The notes below the pieces were generated by a model that was not told where the DNA came from, made no database searches, and saw only the letters and a list, made by a program, of their open reading frames with translations. From positions 539,934 through 603,933 of the forward strand of contig NW_006763136.1 in NCBI RefSeq assembly GCF_000264905.1: DNA of 64,000 bases. The letters are read 5' to 3'. Origin of the DNA: Stereum hirsutum FP-91666 SS1 (lineage: Eukaryota > Basidiomycota > Agaricomycetes > Russulales > Stereaceae). Of this stretch, positions 23,357-36,013 are shown piece by piece. The position numbers and the translations under genes are program-made. Position 1 is the first letter of the stretch. Every line of letters begins with the position of its first letter.

Positions 23357-24310
23357 GCCAGGCGAAGGCGTTGGGAAAAGACTCGGAAGGCCAAGTGGGG
23401 GATGGGGGATGCTGAAGGAGAGTAGAAGAAGGTGAAAGTATAAGGTAGAAGAACAATGGTCGCGGCGTTCAACCCGCTAGAAAGGCAGCGACGTCGTCGC
23501 GCGAGGGTTGTCGTCGTCGTCGGTGACGATGTTGAGGGTGAAAAGGAAAGCTCTCGAAGTCGTCGTGGTGACCTTCCACACGGCTCTTGCCCTGCCTCGG
23601 CGGCTCTCTCCCACGCGGTGGAAACTTGCCTCTTTTGTCATCTAACGTTCCTGTGGCACTGTGGCCCTTCCCCCGCCAAGCATCACAGAATACTCTTTCC
23701 GTATCCAAGAGAGCCATTTGGTCATTATTCTGCTGTAGATCATCTCTATACGGAGATTTATCTCCTACTTATATTACTTAAATCCATAAAGGAGCCACCG
23801 AGGCTGCTCCTAAACGTTTGAACGGCGAACGGTCTTCCCAACCCGCGCCCACAGCCCAAGCTGTCTATCTCCTATTCGTCGCAAACTTCGGCTCTCCGAG
23901 CTCTTACAGCTCCTTAGAGGGCTCAATTTTAGCAGTTTTCTATCCACAGCGCAGCGATAGTGAGAGGAAATCGTAAAAATAGAGCATGTAAGTAATGTTC
24001 GGCTGGCGCGGAGGACATCATTTTGACCAGGTACGATTCCTTGCGACGTTCGGCAGGCAGGCGTGGGCGTAGGGACGCAGAGCAAAAGGCTGACCTGGAC
24101 TTAGATCAAGAGTAAAAGGTATGACCGACACTATACGCATGGGCGTGGGGCCTCATCGGGTGGACCGGCGAGGCCGTCATTGGCATCGCCACATTTCATG
24201 CCCCTTGATCTGTCGTGTCACAACAAATAGCAAGGAGAAAACCCATCCACTCGATTGCAAAGGAGACAGCTCGCAAAGAAAATCTAGAGCCGCCAGATAG
24301 AGAGTCGGCA
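23357..24310. other. Intergenic region, chitin synthase promoter
   Basis: About 950 bp between the chitin synthase ATG and the SURF6 stop. A short TCG/GTC-rich low-complexity run lies near 23500-23525. No gene or RNA is recognisable; the right half should include the SURF6 3' UTR. Confidence 0.5.
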
Positions 24311-26564
24311 TTACTTCTTGCCGCCCTTAGCAGGCGCCTTGCCCTTGCCTCCCTTGCCACCCTTCCCAAAGCTCTTGCCCTCAAACCCAGGTCTAGCCTT
24401 GTTCTTGACCTTCACGCCCTTCCTCTTGTCGCTTCTCCGCTCATTGCGGGTCGCGATATTGTCCGTCCTCTTTTTCTGCTTCGCGGCCATCGAATGTTGG
24501 ACCTGCTCCCTCCGGTCCTCCCTGATAAAGAAAAGGGTGAAAAAAACGTCAATATGAGCGCGCCGCGACGCAAAGCATAGTATAAGAGGAGGAGAGAGGG
24601 AAGATATACGTACCAAGCCTTCTTACTCTTCTGCTTCTCCTTCTCGTTCCTCTTCACAGCCTTCTTTAATCTCCCCTCATCATCCCTGACCTTCACGCCC
24701 TCCATCCTCGCCTCTGCCTTCTCCCACTTCTCTCTCTCCTCGATCGCTTTCCTCTTCTCCTCCGGCATCGCAGCGAGTTTCTCTTTCCGAGAGGATAGCT
24801 GTTCGAGTGCCTGGCTGGGATTGGAGGAGGTTTTGAGTCGTTGGTGTGACTTTTTGGTGTTTGAGCTGGAGGGTCCGGCGGCGTCGGGTGCGAGGGCTGA
24901 GAATGTGATGTTTGTGTAGTTGGATTTAGGATCGTGATGACCACGAGCTGAGGACGAGGACTGGTCTGGCACGAGGAGCTGTGTCTGTTCAACGAACAAT
25001 GAACAACATCATATCAGCCGCGGTTCAACTTCAAAATACCAAGAGCAAGAGCAAGAGCAAGGTTGAGAGTCAAGGGAGAAACAAGGAAAAAACGAACCTT
25101 CGTCGGCGCGCCCTGCACCTTCGCTCTCTCCTTCGCATCCTTATCCTTCCCACCTTTCTTCCCCTTCTTCTCCTCCTCCCGCTTAATCTTCTCCCTCGTC
25201 TCCTTCCTCCTCCTCTCCCTCATCGCAGCCCTCTGCACCCTCCTCTCCTCCAACAACTCGTCCTTATTCCCCGCTCCCGCTACCCCACCCTGCAAACCCA
25301 CAGCCCCGCCCTGCCAACCTCCATCCTGACCGCCCCAGCCCCTCTTCTTCGCACGTATTGAGTCGATCTTAGCGTGAAGTTTAGCACGGAGGTCGGTGAT
25401 GGATTGTTCTTGGGGCATGGGCACGATATCGATGTCCATTCCCGCTCCTGAATCCTCATCGTCTTCATCGTCTTCGCTACCATCATCGTCGTCCTCATCA
25501 GAAAGATCAACATCGACGTCCATGCTCATCCCTTCATCTTCCACCGCAGAATCGTCCTCATCATGTTCCGGAACGGCCTTTTGCTTATCCTTGCCCTTCT
25601 TGGATTTGGATTTGGATTCGGCAGTGGTGGTGCTGAGAAGCGCTTTTTCGCGCTGGAGATCTACGAGGGTCTTATTGTTCGCTGGATCGAGCTAGAGGGG
25701 GAAATGACCGGTCAGTATTGAGTTAAAGTTCGATAGCGGCGGTAGAGAAGTGGAGACGAAGGCGGGAAATCAAAGTTCGAAACGAGTCGACGTGAGATGA
25801 GATGTATGGGCGAGATGGGGGTGTGGATGGGGGTGTGTGGGTCCAAGTCATGTAGGGATCTTTTTTGTTCGCTCCTCTAGGTCTGTGGCGTCGTGGGCGT
25901 AGATGCACAAATGTAAAATCGCGTACGTTAGAGCCGAAACCTAATAGTGAAGTCGGATCACTGCAAAACAAGATGCATTCTGCATCAACCACGGACCGGA
26001 CTACACACAACACGAAGAATCTGCATCATGACAACGGGTGCGAACATCCGTAGGGATTATGGCTGGGCGCACAAGAAGTACTAGCTCTCCTCAGCAAAAT
26101 AGCTGGATTTCGGTTCTCTCGAGAGCGGCCTTCAAGGCGAGGACGAACAGCCAGCATTCCATCGCCTAGCTGACCGCACTCTAGCGCCCAAACGCTAATA
26201 TTATATACCAACCCATCCGTACCCAGAGAAACCAAAAGAAGAAGAAACCAGAATACAGACAGAACATGTCACGCACCTTTTCCCGACGAGCTTTTTTAGT
26301 TGCCTCCTTTATAGCTTGCTTCGGACCCTCTCCCAGCTTTTTCTTGTTTTTGTGGTACTTCGAAGCCTACAGTACACCGTCAAGATGGGCAAAGTATATC
26401 CTTCAGACATATATGGACCAGGATTAATGATGGATTGGACGCACCTGCTCTTCAGTATCCTCCTGGATGAGGTAGTATTTTGCAGGTATGAGGCGGAGAA
26501 GGGACTCGAAGGTGTCGTTATGTTTTTCGAGGGACGCCGCAAGCGTCGCAGGAGCGGTCGGCAT
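24311..26564 (-). CDS. RRP14: SURF6/Rrp14 family ribosome-biogenesis protein
   Basis: Five exons (26564-26445, 26366-26277, 25691-25098, 24984-24614, 24521-24311) give a closed 461-aa protein. SURF6/Rrp14 is a nucleolar protein needed for pre-rRNA processing and ribosome assembly. The N-terminus has the family's LEKHNDTFESLLRLIPAKYY block. An acidic Asp/Glu run (~120-150) follows, then long basic coiled-coil stretches, and the SURF6 C-terminal domain with WEKAEARMEGVKVRDDEGRL and KRNEKEKQKSKKAWEDR. The tail is a Lys/Gly-rich basic repeat (KGGKGGKGK), likely RNA-binding or nuclear-localising. Intron 2 (25692-26276) is 585 nt, far above the gene's other introns. It is divergent from the ABCB gene at 28326. 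Confidence 0.92.
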
Positions 26565-28325
26565 TTCAAGACAGTCTGATGTAAGCCTTTATACCAGGTA
26601 TACGATGCGCCAGGCCTAGAGATACCGGAGACAGTGAGCTCAGCCGAAATACAAAGTCCAGTCAGTTGGAGAGCGTTGCAAGGAATATTTGCGCGCCAAT
26701 CCGCTGGTTCACCCCGCCAGGCCCCGCCGCGTGATATGAGATCCAAATATGGAAGGTGTTTCTCACCTATTGTTTCTTTGTGGCGACGCCGAATTGGGCG
26801 AATTGAGACCCGTTGCTGAGCTTGAAAATAATGTCTTCCAGTTCTTCCTCCATCTCCCACTTCTCTCAACAGCTTGTGTTGTTACAATCCTGCGTTCGAC
26901 TGGAATGCTGTTTCTACCAGTGAGCCGGGTGGCCCGAATCGAAGGTCCTGGCGGCGCTCTGGTCTTTCAATGGATCATGGATGACTATGGCACAGATAAT
27001 GGTGACAGGTGTGTGTGCATATATTACTACGATCCAGGGTTTTTGTTTCTATTGTGTTGCCATCTGCCTTCCGCACAGCAGTAGTGCCTCGTATAGTCGT
27101 GGCCTTCGCGCACAGTCTAATCTTTACACTAATTGTGTCAGATATTCAGATGGACTCGAAGCGGTGCAGTAGTTGCTCTCAGTGACAAAGACATACGCTG
27201 GGTATGTGCTTCAAATCTTGTGTCATCCCATCCTTGTTCCCAGTAGACCGGTGGCGGGTTTCTGTCTGCTGCGTGGCTTCAATCTTTCGCGCTGAGGTTA
27301 CCCGCCACCGAAGGATAATACAGAGAATATGCACATTATGTTTAGCGAGAACTCTGGATTCTCGTTGCAACACAGATGCTCTGAAGCATTATTTGAATTT
27401 TTCGGGGGGTGATACGACTGCCTGGTGGCGGTGGCGCGCATCTTCAGCCCCTGAGTGCCACGAGCGAATATTCTCCAACTTTTCTCTACACATCCACCAT
27501 GCCGCAGAGACATACGCAAGATATCCTCAGTAACGATGACGTTCTTCTTCTTCGTCAGTGATCCATTGTGCGCGCATAGATCGACTGTCTTTCTACTTTC
27601 TACTCCCCTTGATCCTACATCGCACGCCACAGCTCTCTTGACCGAGCAATGAAAGGCCCCTTCACTTCTGCACCATGTTCCTGGATATGCCCTTCATTCA
27701 ACTGCGGATGAAGCATTCGCCTCATCTGTGCGGAGTCGACGAGTCACATCCATCGATGTCGCCGACATCGAGGACATGAGAGCGGGACCTACTAGGACCT
27801 AATGTTGTCTTGCTCGGGAAGAGTGACTGTCTGAGGTCTCTATGGCTAACAGTTGTGCCTGTTTCTGTTAGTAGATTGATGTATACATTTCCTACAACCA
27901 TACCCCACGGGAAGAGCACAAGAGTGGTTTTGTTTTGGCTTTGTTCTCAGATGTTACGTAAAGCGTCACACGGTTTGGAACGCTGTGACGTGTGACGGGC
28001 ATCGGCTGTCACGTCCGTTCAACTTTTCTCAGCATTCGCCCTCATCGTCTCAGTCGACGACCAATGGCGCATGCTTGTTCTGTCTCATCTCCAGGACCGG
28101 ATTGTCCGATGGCGGCAATCAGGGCACACGACGTGCCGTGCCTTCGGGACGTAGAAAGTGTTCGCAAAGAGGCCGACTTTTATTGTTGTTACATAAGCGA
28201 CGCGAGACAAAGTGCCGGTTCACAATGAAGAGCAGAACAATTGACCTCACAAAAAGGCGATGGACTCTCTCCCCCCCATCCACACTCCTTTCCTCTAACT
28301 TTCCCTTCCGCCTCCTCTCGCCACC
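26565..28325. other. Divergent intergenic region SURF6 / ABCB transporter
   Basis: 1.76 kb between two divergent starts, so it holds both promoters. Plus-strand frames near 26749 and 27204 (about 110 codons each) resemble no known family and have no supporting splice chain. I see no RNA gene or repeat. Confidence 0.5.
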
Positions 28326-31300
28326 ATGCGACGCCAAACGGCCTTGGGGGTCGATACTGAGGCTTCCCTGGCAATGACCCCCGACGATTCCACGACTTCA
28401 TTCGCTCGGACTCCCGAGTCATCCACCCAAGCTCTCAATGTCCCCGTTACGACCCCATCGACAGTGTATACTCCACCCGCACCCACGTTCCGACTCCTCT
28501 ACACTCTACTTTCACGGCGCGATCTTCTATCATATCTTTTACCAGCAGTCCTCTTCTCCATCATCGCCGGTGGCGTTGCTCCTTTCATGACCTTTGTCGT
28601 AGGACAAGTCTTCGACTCTTTCTCCCAATTCCCTCTTACCTCGAACCCACCACAAGAAGCCAAGACCGCTCTTCTTCATGGTGTCGGTATATCCGCTCTC
28701 GAACTCGTAGGCCTCTCCGTAGCTGCCTTGGCCCTCAGCAGTATTACTTCCTGTCTCTGGATCTGGACTGGCGAACGGAACACCATGAAGCTCCGGAAAC
28801 GGATATACGAGTCTGTCAGTGGTCGAGAGATGACTTGGTTCGATTTGAGGATGGGCAGCGAAGGATCTGTACAGACAACCGAGGCCTCCGGGCCTATCGG
28901 TGCTGGAGGAATGATGGCACAATTCGCCAAGTGCGTCCCTTCTGTCCTTCTATCCCGTCTCACCTCTTTGTTGACTTAGATGGTGGTGCGTAGAGCAACC
29001 GAGGAAGTTAGGATGGCGTCTGGCCTTGCGTTTGGAATGGTCGTGCAGTACCTCACGACCATCATTACCTGTCTTTGCCTGGCGTTCGCTCGCTCCTGGG
29101 CGCTCTCCCTCGTCGTCCTTGCCTCTGTTCCCGCCCTCTTCATCATCGACGGATTTGCTCACAACCTCGGCATAGGCCCACTGACTGTCGAACGTTCTGA
29201 GACTGCAGTCGCCGGCACCCTCGTTGATCGCGCGATCGCAGCCATCGCCACCGTCAAGGCTTTCAACGCTTCTGCACACGAACTCTCCACGCTTTCTGCC
29301 TGTCTCGACAAGATGCGTGCTGCCGCTGACAGGTGTAACACAGTCTGGGGCTTCACGAGTGGCACGATGCAGTTCGTCAGCATGACGATGTTCGTTCAAG
29401 GCTTCTGGTTCGGTGCGAAGCTCGTCCGGGACGGCAAGCTCCAACCAGGGGACGTCATGGCCGTCTTCTGGGCCTGTCTCATCGCCATGAGCAATTTCCG
29501 CATGATCCTCACGGAACTCGCGACGCTCAACAAGGGCAAGATCGCAATGTCGGCCATGGTCGCTCTCATCGAGACCCCCAGTCCTGCGCCACCTCAGCCG
29601 CCCTCGCCTCCCGGTACGCGTCGACCGAGCGCGGTGAATTTCACTCTCCCCGGAAAGCGTTCCAAGTCGGCTAAGCTTCGCGGGATCGTACCGAACAAGT
29701 GCGCTGGCGGGCTCACGCTCGATAATGTCACGTTCGCATACCCTTCTCGTCCTACTGTTCCTGTTCTCGATGGCGTCACGCTCTTCCTTCCTGCTCGCGA
29801 GACGACGTTCATCGTCGGTGGATCTGGCTCCGGAAAGTCGACGATTTCGCATCTCCTGTTACGGATGTACGATGTTCAGCAGGGGTCGATCTACTTGGAC
29901 GACCAGGACGTACAGTTTTTGGACTCTACGTGGACGCGACAGCAGATCGGCGTGGTCTCTCAGTCCTGTATCTTGTTCGACATGAGCGTGCATGATAACG
30001 TGTCGATGGGTCTGGAGGGGCCACAGAGTTTTAGGCGGCCGCAGGACGTGAGCAGGGAGGAAGTCGTCGACGCGTGCACTTCGGCGCTGATGCACGACTT
30101 TGTGAGGAATCTTCCTGACGGGTATGATACGCAGTTGGGTACTGGAGGTGCGAATCTGTCGGGAGGACAGAAGCAGAGGCTGGCCATCGCTCGTGCGAAG
30201 TTGCGCGATCCTACTGTTCTTATATTGGGTGCGTCTTTCCGCTCTCATACCGTTTTTGGTTCAAATATACTGAACACTTCCTTTTCAGACGAAGCTACAT
30301 CCGCGCTGGACGCGACATCCAGGATTCTTGTGTTCGAAGCTATCAAGCATTGGCGGCGGAACAAAACCACCATTGTGATCACCCACGACCTCTCCCAGAT
30401 CGGTGCCGAAGACTTCGTCTACGTCCTCAAGGATGGTCAGGTCGCTGAGAACGGATTCCGTCGTGATCTCGAGAATGATTCGAAGGGCGAGTTCACCCGC
30501 ATGATGGAGGCGCAGGCCGCTACCGGCGGGTTCCCGGAGCAGCAGGTAGATCCGTATTCGACAGAGGCGAATGAGGCACGCGATGAGGCTGCGGTCAAGA
30601 TCGTGCATGAGCAGGAGAATGGGATCGAGTTCGTTATGGAGAAGACTGGCGGGACGAAGGCGACGAGGCATCGGAGTGGGGTTCGGGCGTCGGTTGCTCC
30701 AGGTCCTACTACTGGTCAGTGGATGTTCGATGCGGTGGCCGAGCTGACTGGCAACGGCAACGGAGTGATGCAACCCGCATTACTCGGTGCTCGCCAGCCG
30801 GAACAGGTCAATCGTCTCATCGCTGTGGAAGAGTTCGGGCCCGGGTCAGATCCTTTCGAGGACTGGGATCGTTCGCGGAGACCGTCCACGGTCGCCATCG
30901 AGATTCCACCTCCTTTGCCCGCTGTCCACCCCTATCTTCGTCGCCAGTTCAGCTTACAGTTTTCGCCGACCTCGCCTACGGCTCCTTCGTTAACCACCAC
31001 GGTCTGCGAGGACGAACCGGAGTTTAATGATCTCAAAGACCTATCCACACATGCCGGATCTACTACTCAACAACGCCGTCTGGGTCATCATCGAACGCGT
31101 TCCTCTGTCGACAAGGAGGCATCTCATGTTCGTTCGGAGTCGATACACATGGAACAGTTCAAGGGCGGTGTTCCTCGCAAGCGGCAGGAACAATCCCCTC
31201 AGCAGGAGACCACACCTCTTCAACCAGAGATCGGGTTCTGGCGTCTCGTTCGGGAGATCTACCCTACCATTCCAAACAAGCCAGCCCTCTTCCTTGGCGG

Positions 31301-33085
31301 TATCTTCTGTGCCATCAGTGGCGCCGCGACTCCCGTCTTCTCCGCCATTCTCTCTCGCCTCATGGTCGAAGTCTCCTCCGGAGCCAAAGATCTCAATGCC
31401 ATCAACACCTTTGGTGGAATTATCCTCGCTATCGCAGCCTTGGACGGCCTCTCCATGGGCGCCAAGTTCTCTATTCTCGAGATCCTCGCCATGTCTTGGG
31501 TGACTCGCATCCGCAAGTACTGCTTCAATCTCGTGCTCGCACAGGACAAGAAGTGGTTCGACAAGAGCGAGAACAGCCCGGTCAAGCTTATGTCGATCTT
31601 AATCAAGGATGGAGACGATGCGAGGTCGCTGATCGCGACGGTGTTCAACCAGGCGATCGTGGTGCTGACGATGTTGAGCGTGGGGTTGATATGGGCATTG
31701 GTCGACGGGTGGCAGTTGACGTTGGTAGGGTTTGCGATCGCGCCGGTGTTCATCATCACCATGGCCGTTCAGGCGAACTTGGTGGCGACGTGCGAGTATA
31801 GGGGCAAGCGGGCTCGTGAGAAGGTTGCCACAGGGTATTACGATGTACGTCCTCGCATTTCACCTTCTTTTACATTTGCTCACTTGTCATCATTTAGGTC
31901 ATCGTTAACATGCGCGGCATCCGCTCTATGGGCTTTGAGAGGATCTTCCTCGAACGCTTCAGTGCTTCGGTCGAGAGTGCGCTTTCCACTGGGGTGCGGG
32001 GTGCCTTCGTACAGGGAGCCACTTACGGAGTCGCGAGTTCGCTCATCTACCTTTCCGAGGCTATCTTGTTCTACGTCGGCGCCATCTTCGTCGCCAAAGG
32101 CACCTACAGCTACTCTCAGATGATACAGACGCTGAACCTGATCATTTTCACCGTCAGTATCGGCTCCCAGCTCATGGGTTTCAGTACGTTTTCTCTCTTA
32201 TTGTTCTACTTCTTCAGACAGCTGACCACCTGGCTTCCAGCTCAACGGATAGCGAAGTCGATACAGGCCACTCGCGACTTCAACAAGCTCCTCCAGCTAT
32301 CTACCCATACAACCGAATCCCACGGTCATCTTCGCCCCCCGATCGAAGGTGCCATCTCATTCCGCGATGTCAGCTTCGCCTACCCCGAGCGACCCGATGT
32401 ACCTGTCCTCAAGGACATTGACCTCGACATAAGTGACGGCGAGACCGTTGCTATTGTTGGCTCCTCAGGTTCGGGCAAGTCAACCATCGCCTCGCTTCTT
32501 CAACGTCTCTACGAACCTGCCACCGGTTCCATCTCCATCGGCCCATGGCATCTCAGCTCTCTCGAAGTCAAGCATCTTCGAGATCACGTCTCGGTCGTCA
32601 GCCAAACTCCGCATCTCTTCGACGCCACCATCAGAGAGAATATCTCGTACGGTGCCTCCAATGTCTCGGACAAGGACGTGCAACGCGCAGCTCAAGACGC
32701 GAACGTACACGATTTCATCATGTCGTTGCCGCAGGGCTACGATACCAAGCTCGGCGAGAACGCATCTCTCATTTCTGGCGGTCAAGCGCAGAGGCTCCAG
32801 ATTGCGCGTGCGCTCGTGCGGCCGTCCAAGGTCTTGATCCTGGACGAATGCACTTCGGCACTCGACGGCGCAAACCAGGCAGCCGTGATGCAGACGATGT
32901 TGAACGCGAAGGAGGGTCGAACGACGTTGATGGTGACGCACAAGCTGGCTGTGATGCGTATGTGTTCTCGGATCATCGTCCTGCATGAGGGCAGGATCGC
33001 GGAGGAGGGATCGTACGAGTCTCTGATGGCCCGGCGGGGCGTGTTTGAGCAGTTGGCGAGTGGCGGAGAGTGGAGTGGCGAGTGA
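28326..33085 (+). CDS. Full-size ABCB transporter, STE6-like (mating-pheromone exporter candidate)
   Basis: Five exons (28326-28930, 28994-30228, 30289-31844, 31898-32183, 32241-33085) give a closed 1508-aa (TMD-NBD)x2 protein. Both nucleotide-binding domains look active. NBD1 has GGSGSGKST (~477), LSGGQKQR, DEATSALD and THD; NBD2 has GSSGSGKST (~1300), ISGGQAQR, DECTSALD and THK. The long hydrophilic linker (~690-930) and the EVRMASGLAFGMVVQYLTT segment recall fungal STE6 proteins, which export farnesylated a-type pheromones. That substrate is inferred: no pheromone precursor or receptor gene is in this window, and other fungal ABCB pumps are the alternative. The ATG has a strong context (CCACCATG). 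Confidence 0.9.
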
Positions 33086-33896
33086 TTTTTGATTGATTTA
33101 TTTCGTCATCTTTTTTTTGCTGTACTACTTTCTTCATGCATCTCGCGGACTTGTTCATGCGCGCCCCTATACCATGCCTCATGTCTTTTTCTGTCTTCCC
33201 GCTGGACGTTTTTCTCTTTGTATTTCTGCCTTGCGTTACCTCTTTCTACTCACCCCTCCTCTGTTACGAACTCACGGTTACTTACCACCTACTCCCTGGT
33301 ACTACTAAACTCACGATCACGACTCATGCTCTCCTGCGGTTTTTACGAGCATAACCTAGTGTAGCCTTCGCCATTCATTGTTTAACGAACTTTTTTTCAT
33401 GTCACTTTACGGTCCACGTTACGACTGGAGTGATGCCATTCATTTGTACTTCTACCGCATACCTTGTACCAGTCATACTTGACGACTCTAGCACATCGAC
33501 GAACTCATAATGTGGATCGTCATTTCATGATGTGTAATACCTCGCGTGAAGTCTGAATGCTGAGGTTATCGAAAGGTTTGCTTGATATGCTTTACGATGG
33601 GGACGAAGAGGTAAAAGGTAAAATAAGCGTTCGCCACTGTCCCACAACCGGGGGATCCCGATCGCATTTGCTCAGGGTTGCTCACAGCTGCTCTCTCGCC
33701 CGCGACGCATCTACTCCTTCCTACGAGGGACAAGCACAGTGAAATACTTGGGACTTATACTCAGGGTCGTAATCCTCCATCCACACCTATCTTCGAGTCC
33801 AACTCGAAACCCCTAGGCCAGTCTTCGGTATTTTCTTGTTCTGGTCATCAATTAACGCTCTACTTCACTTCGCACAGATCAGAGCAAGGTCTCATC
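33086..33896. other. Intergenic region
   Basis: About 810 bp holding the ABCB 3' UTR (T-rich just after the stop) and the promoter of the F-box gene at 33897. The F-box frame is open upstream to 33678, but that extension has no family similarity. Confidence 0.5.
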
Positions 33897-35387
33897 ATGG
33901 ACACTCTTCCCGCTCCTTATGAGATCATGGCCAAGATTTTTTTCCTCTGCCTCTCTGACGATGAGGAGCTCCATCCCAGCCGAGCACCCATTCTTCTCAG
34001 CCAAATATGTCGAGAATGGCGAGAGACAGCACTGGCCATACCGCAGCTCTGGTCAACACTTCATTTGCCATTCACAGAACGGAGCGACATTATACCTGCT
34101 TTACAGATATGGCTGGAGGCATCGGGAAATCTTACACTCACCTTTGACGCCATCCTGACGACGTCTCCTGCAGATTCTATATCGTCCAGAACGGAGAGAC
34201 AATACATACAGATACTCTGTTCACATTCACAACGGTGGCACCAAGTACGATTGATTCTGCGCTCTGAATCGTCACTAGAAATCTTCAACGCCAACCTACC
34301 CGACAATCCCTTTCCAATCCTGCGATGCATAGAGTTGAGAGTGTTGACATCACGGCACTATGCCGGGATCAGGACCGAGTCTTGGAACTTCACGCTTCTC
34401 GAGAGGCTGCGTTCTTCTCCGTATCTCGAAACCCTCGCTATCGAGAACTGGAGACAGTTTGCCACCTTCGACCAGCTGCCATGCTCATCACTTCGCCATT
34501 TGTGGTGTTGCTCGATTTCCAATACCTCATTCGATGTGGGGAAGCTTACTGGCACTCTACGACATTGTGATCATCTCGCCTCCTTGCATCTAGAGATGAC
34601 TGCTCTTTCCCACCTCGTTCTGGATGTAGCCACACCGACTCATTTGCCTCGGCTGGAAACGCTGAGCCTCTCATTCGGAAACTTTCTATTCCTCGCAGAC
34701 GTTATCAACGCATTATACACACCCAACCTTCAAGCTCTACGCCTCCAAGTGCAGGTCGACATGTATACACCCGAATCTGTCGTTCCATTTGCACAGATGC
34801 TTACAGATTGCACCCCGAGCTTAAAAAATCTCGAATTGTCTCTGCGACGTACCATATACCGTGAACCGTCTGTCACTTCGGCCATCGCAAATCTTCGCAA
34901 TCTGACATCACTTACACTGGACCACGTATGGTTCACCGAGGGCATCATCACTCTCTTCAATTCTCTCACCCTTCCCGTCTCTCCCGACAATATGTTCATT
35001 CACTCTGCCCAAAACGTCGTACTCGATCAATTGTACGTTGGCTGTGAGCAGGGCTGGCAGTACGAGAATTACTCGCAGCCCTTCCAGTTCCGCTTCTTTG
35101 AATCCCTGGCGAATCTTGTTGCCTCACGGTGGGACCTTCCTCCTGATGCAACTTGCTCCGATGGTTCGCCGATTCATCGACTGTCCTTGTTCCACATGGG
35201 GGGCGAATGGGTGGACGACTGGGAAAATTGCAACCCGGAGTCATATCGCCGTGTCTGTAAATGTTGGGATGAAGGGTTGGGCGGTCGGCCTGATGTCTTC
35301 GACCGAAATTCCATCCATCAGAGTGTCACTGGTCAGAGTCTCTTTGGTCTGAGTTCCTCCGGCCATATCACCTTCGGTCAAACTTGA
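33897..35387 (+). CDS. F-box/LRR-like protein, paralogue 1
   Basis: Single-exon 496-aa frame. The start MDTLPAPYEIMAKIFFLCL begins the F-box directly and matches the starts of the two related genes in this window. F-box proteins bind Skp1 and deliver targets to SCF ubiquitin ligases; Agaricomycetes carry large, mostly uncharacterised families of this form. After the F-box (ICREWRETALAIPQLWSTL) come degenerate leucine-rich repeats (e.g. LETLSLSFGNF, LRNLTSLTLDHVWF), then the family tail SDGSPIHRLSLF...CWDEGL. The last ~25 residues are an added Gly/Ser/Gln tail (SVTGQSLFG, ITFGQT) not found in the paralogues; similar repeats continue in frame beyond the stop. Confidence 0.85.
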   Translation: MDTLPAPYEIMAKIFFLCLSDDEELHPSRAPILLSQICREWRETALAIPQLWSTLHLPFTERSDIIPALQIWLEASGNLTLTFDAILTTSPADSISSRTERQYIQILCSHSQRWHQVRLILRSESSLEIFNANLPDNPFPILRCIELRVLTSRHYAGIRTESWNFTLLERLRSSPYLETLAIENWRQFATFDQLPCSSLRHLWCCSISNTSFDVGKLTGTLRHCDHLASLHLEMTALSHLVLDVATPTHLPRLETLSLSFGNFLFLADVINALYTPNLQALRLQVQVDMYTPESVVPFAQMLTDCTPSLKNLELSLRRTIYREPSVTSAIANLRNLTSLTLDHVWFTEGIITLFNSLTLPVSPDNMFIHSAQNVVLDQLYVGCEQGWQYENYSQPFQFRFFESLANLVASRWDLPPDATCSDGSPIHRLSLFHMGGEWVDDWENCNPESYRRVCKCWDEGLGGRPDVFDRNSIHQSVTGQSLFGLSSSGHITFGQT

Positions 35388-36013
35388 AGGGTGTTTGGTC
35401 AAGGTGTCACTGGTCAATCCACGTCTTCTTGGAGGTGCGTGTTGACGTTTGCTATGCTTCTCTTCTGCACTGACCCCGCTCAACAGTTCGATTATCCCGT
35501 AGTTACTTAGCACCCATCTGGGGCCAGACTTTCTTCCTGTATTCCTTCACTATGTGGCGGATAGGCTCAAGACAGCTTGTTCAAATATATTTCTTATTTC
35601 GTGTCACTGCAGTCTGTATTTCGGCGTGTGTATAATCATTCCTGTCCTCCGAGTCTCAAGTCTAACCGAGAGCTTCGAAACTGGGTTCATAGCGACCGTG
35701 CCCGATGGTGGTAAATTCTTCCATAGATCGAGCCCTGTCAGGAGTAACTTGTCCGTGAGCACGGAAAATGCTAAAGAGCTGAATACGTAAATAGAGTATC
35801 ATCGAAACATCGCACCAGCACGACCATATGTGACACCGTTTAAGACTAGTCTACAGTATGCGCATCCAGTTCACCCCAGCTTTCACTGAGGCCTAAGAGT
35901 AGACCCGTTCACTCATACAAGGCAACTGTGTCGATGCAAGTCCGAGTCAGTGCACGAACTTCGAAGTAGAAAAGCAGCACGCCAGTGAATATGGTGATGT
36001 GCTTACCAAATTA
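35388..36013. other. Convergent intergenic region
   Basis: 626 bp between two converging F-box genes. The first ~45 bases carry another copy of GTGTCACTGGTCA, also present in the coding tail at about 35321. Otherwise no feature is recognisable. Confidence 0.5.

Noticed and set aside
28950..29852. 300-codon minus-strand open frame in the ABCB gene
   Set aside because: Highly charged, low-diversity translation typical of an antisense frame of GC-rich coding sequence; the plus strand is clearly the transporter.
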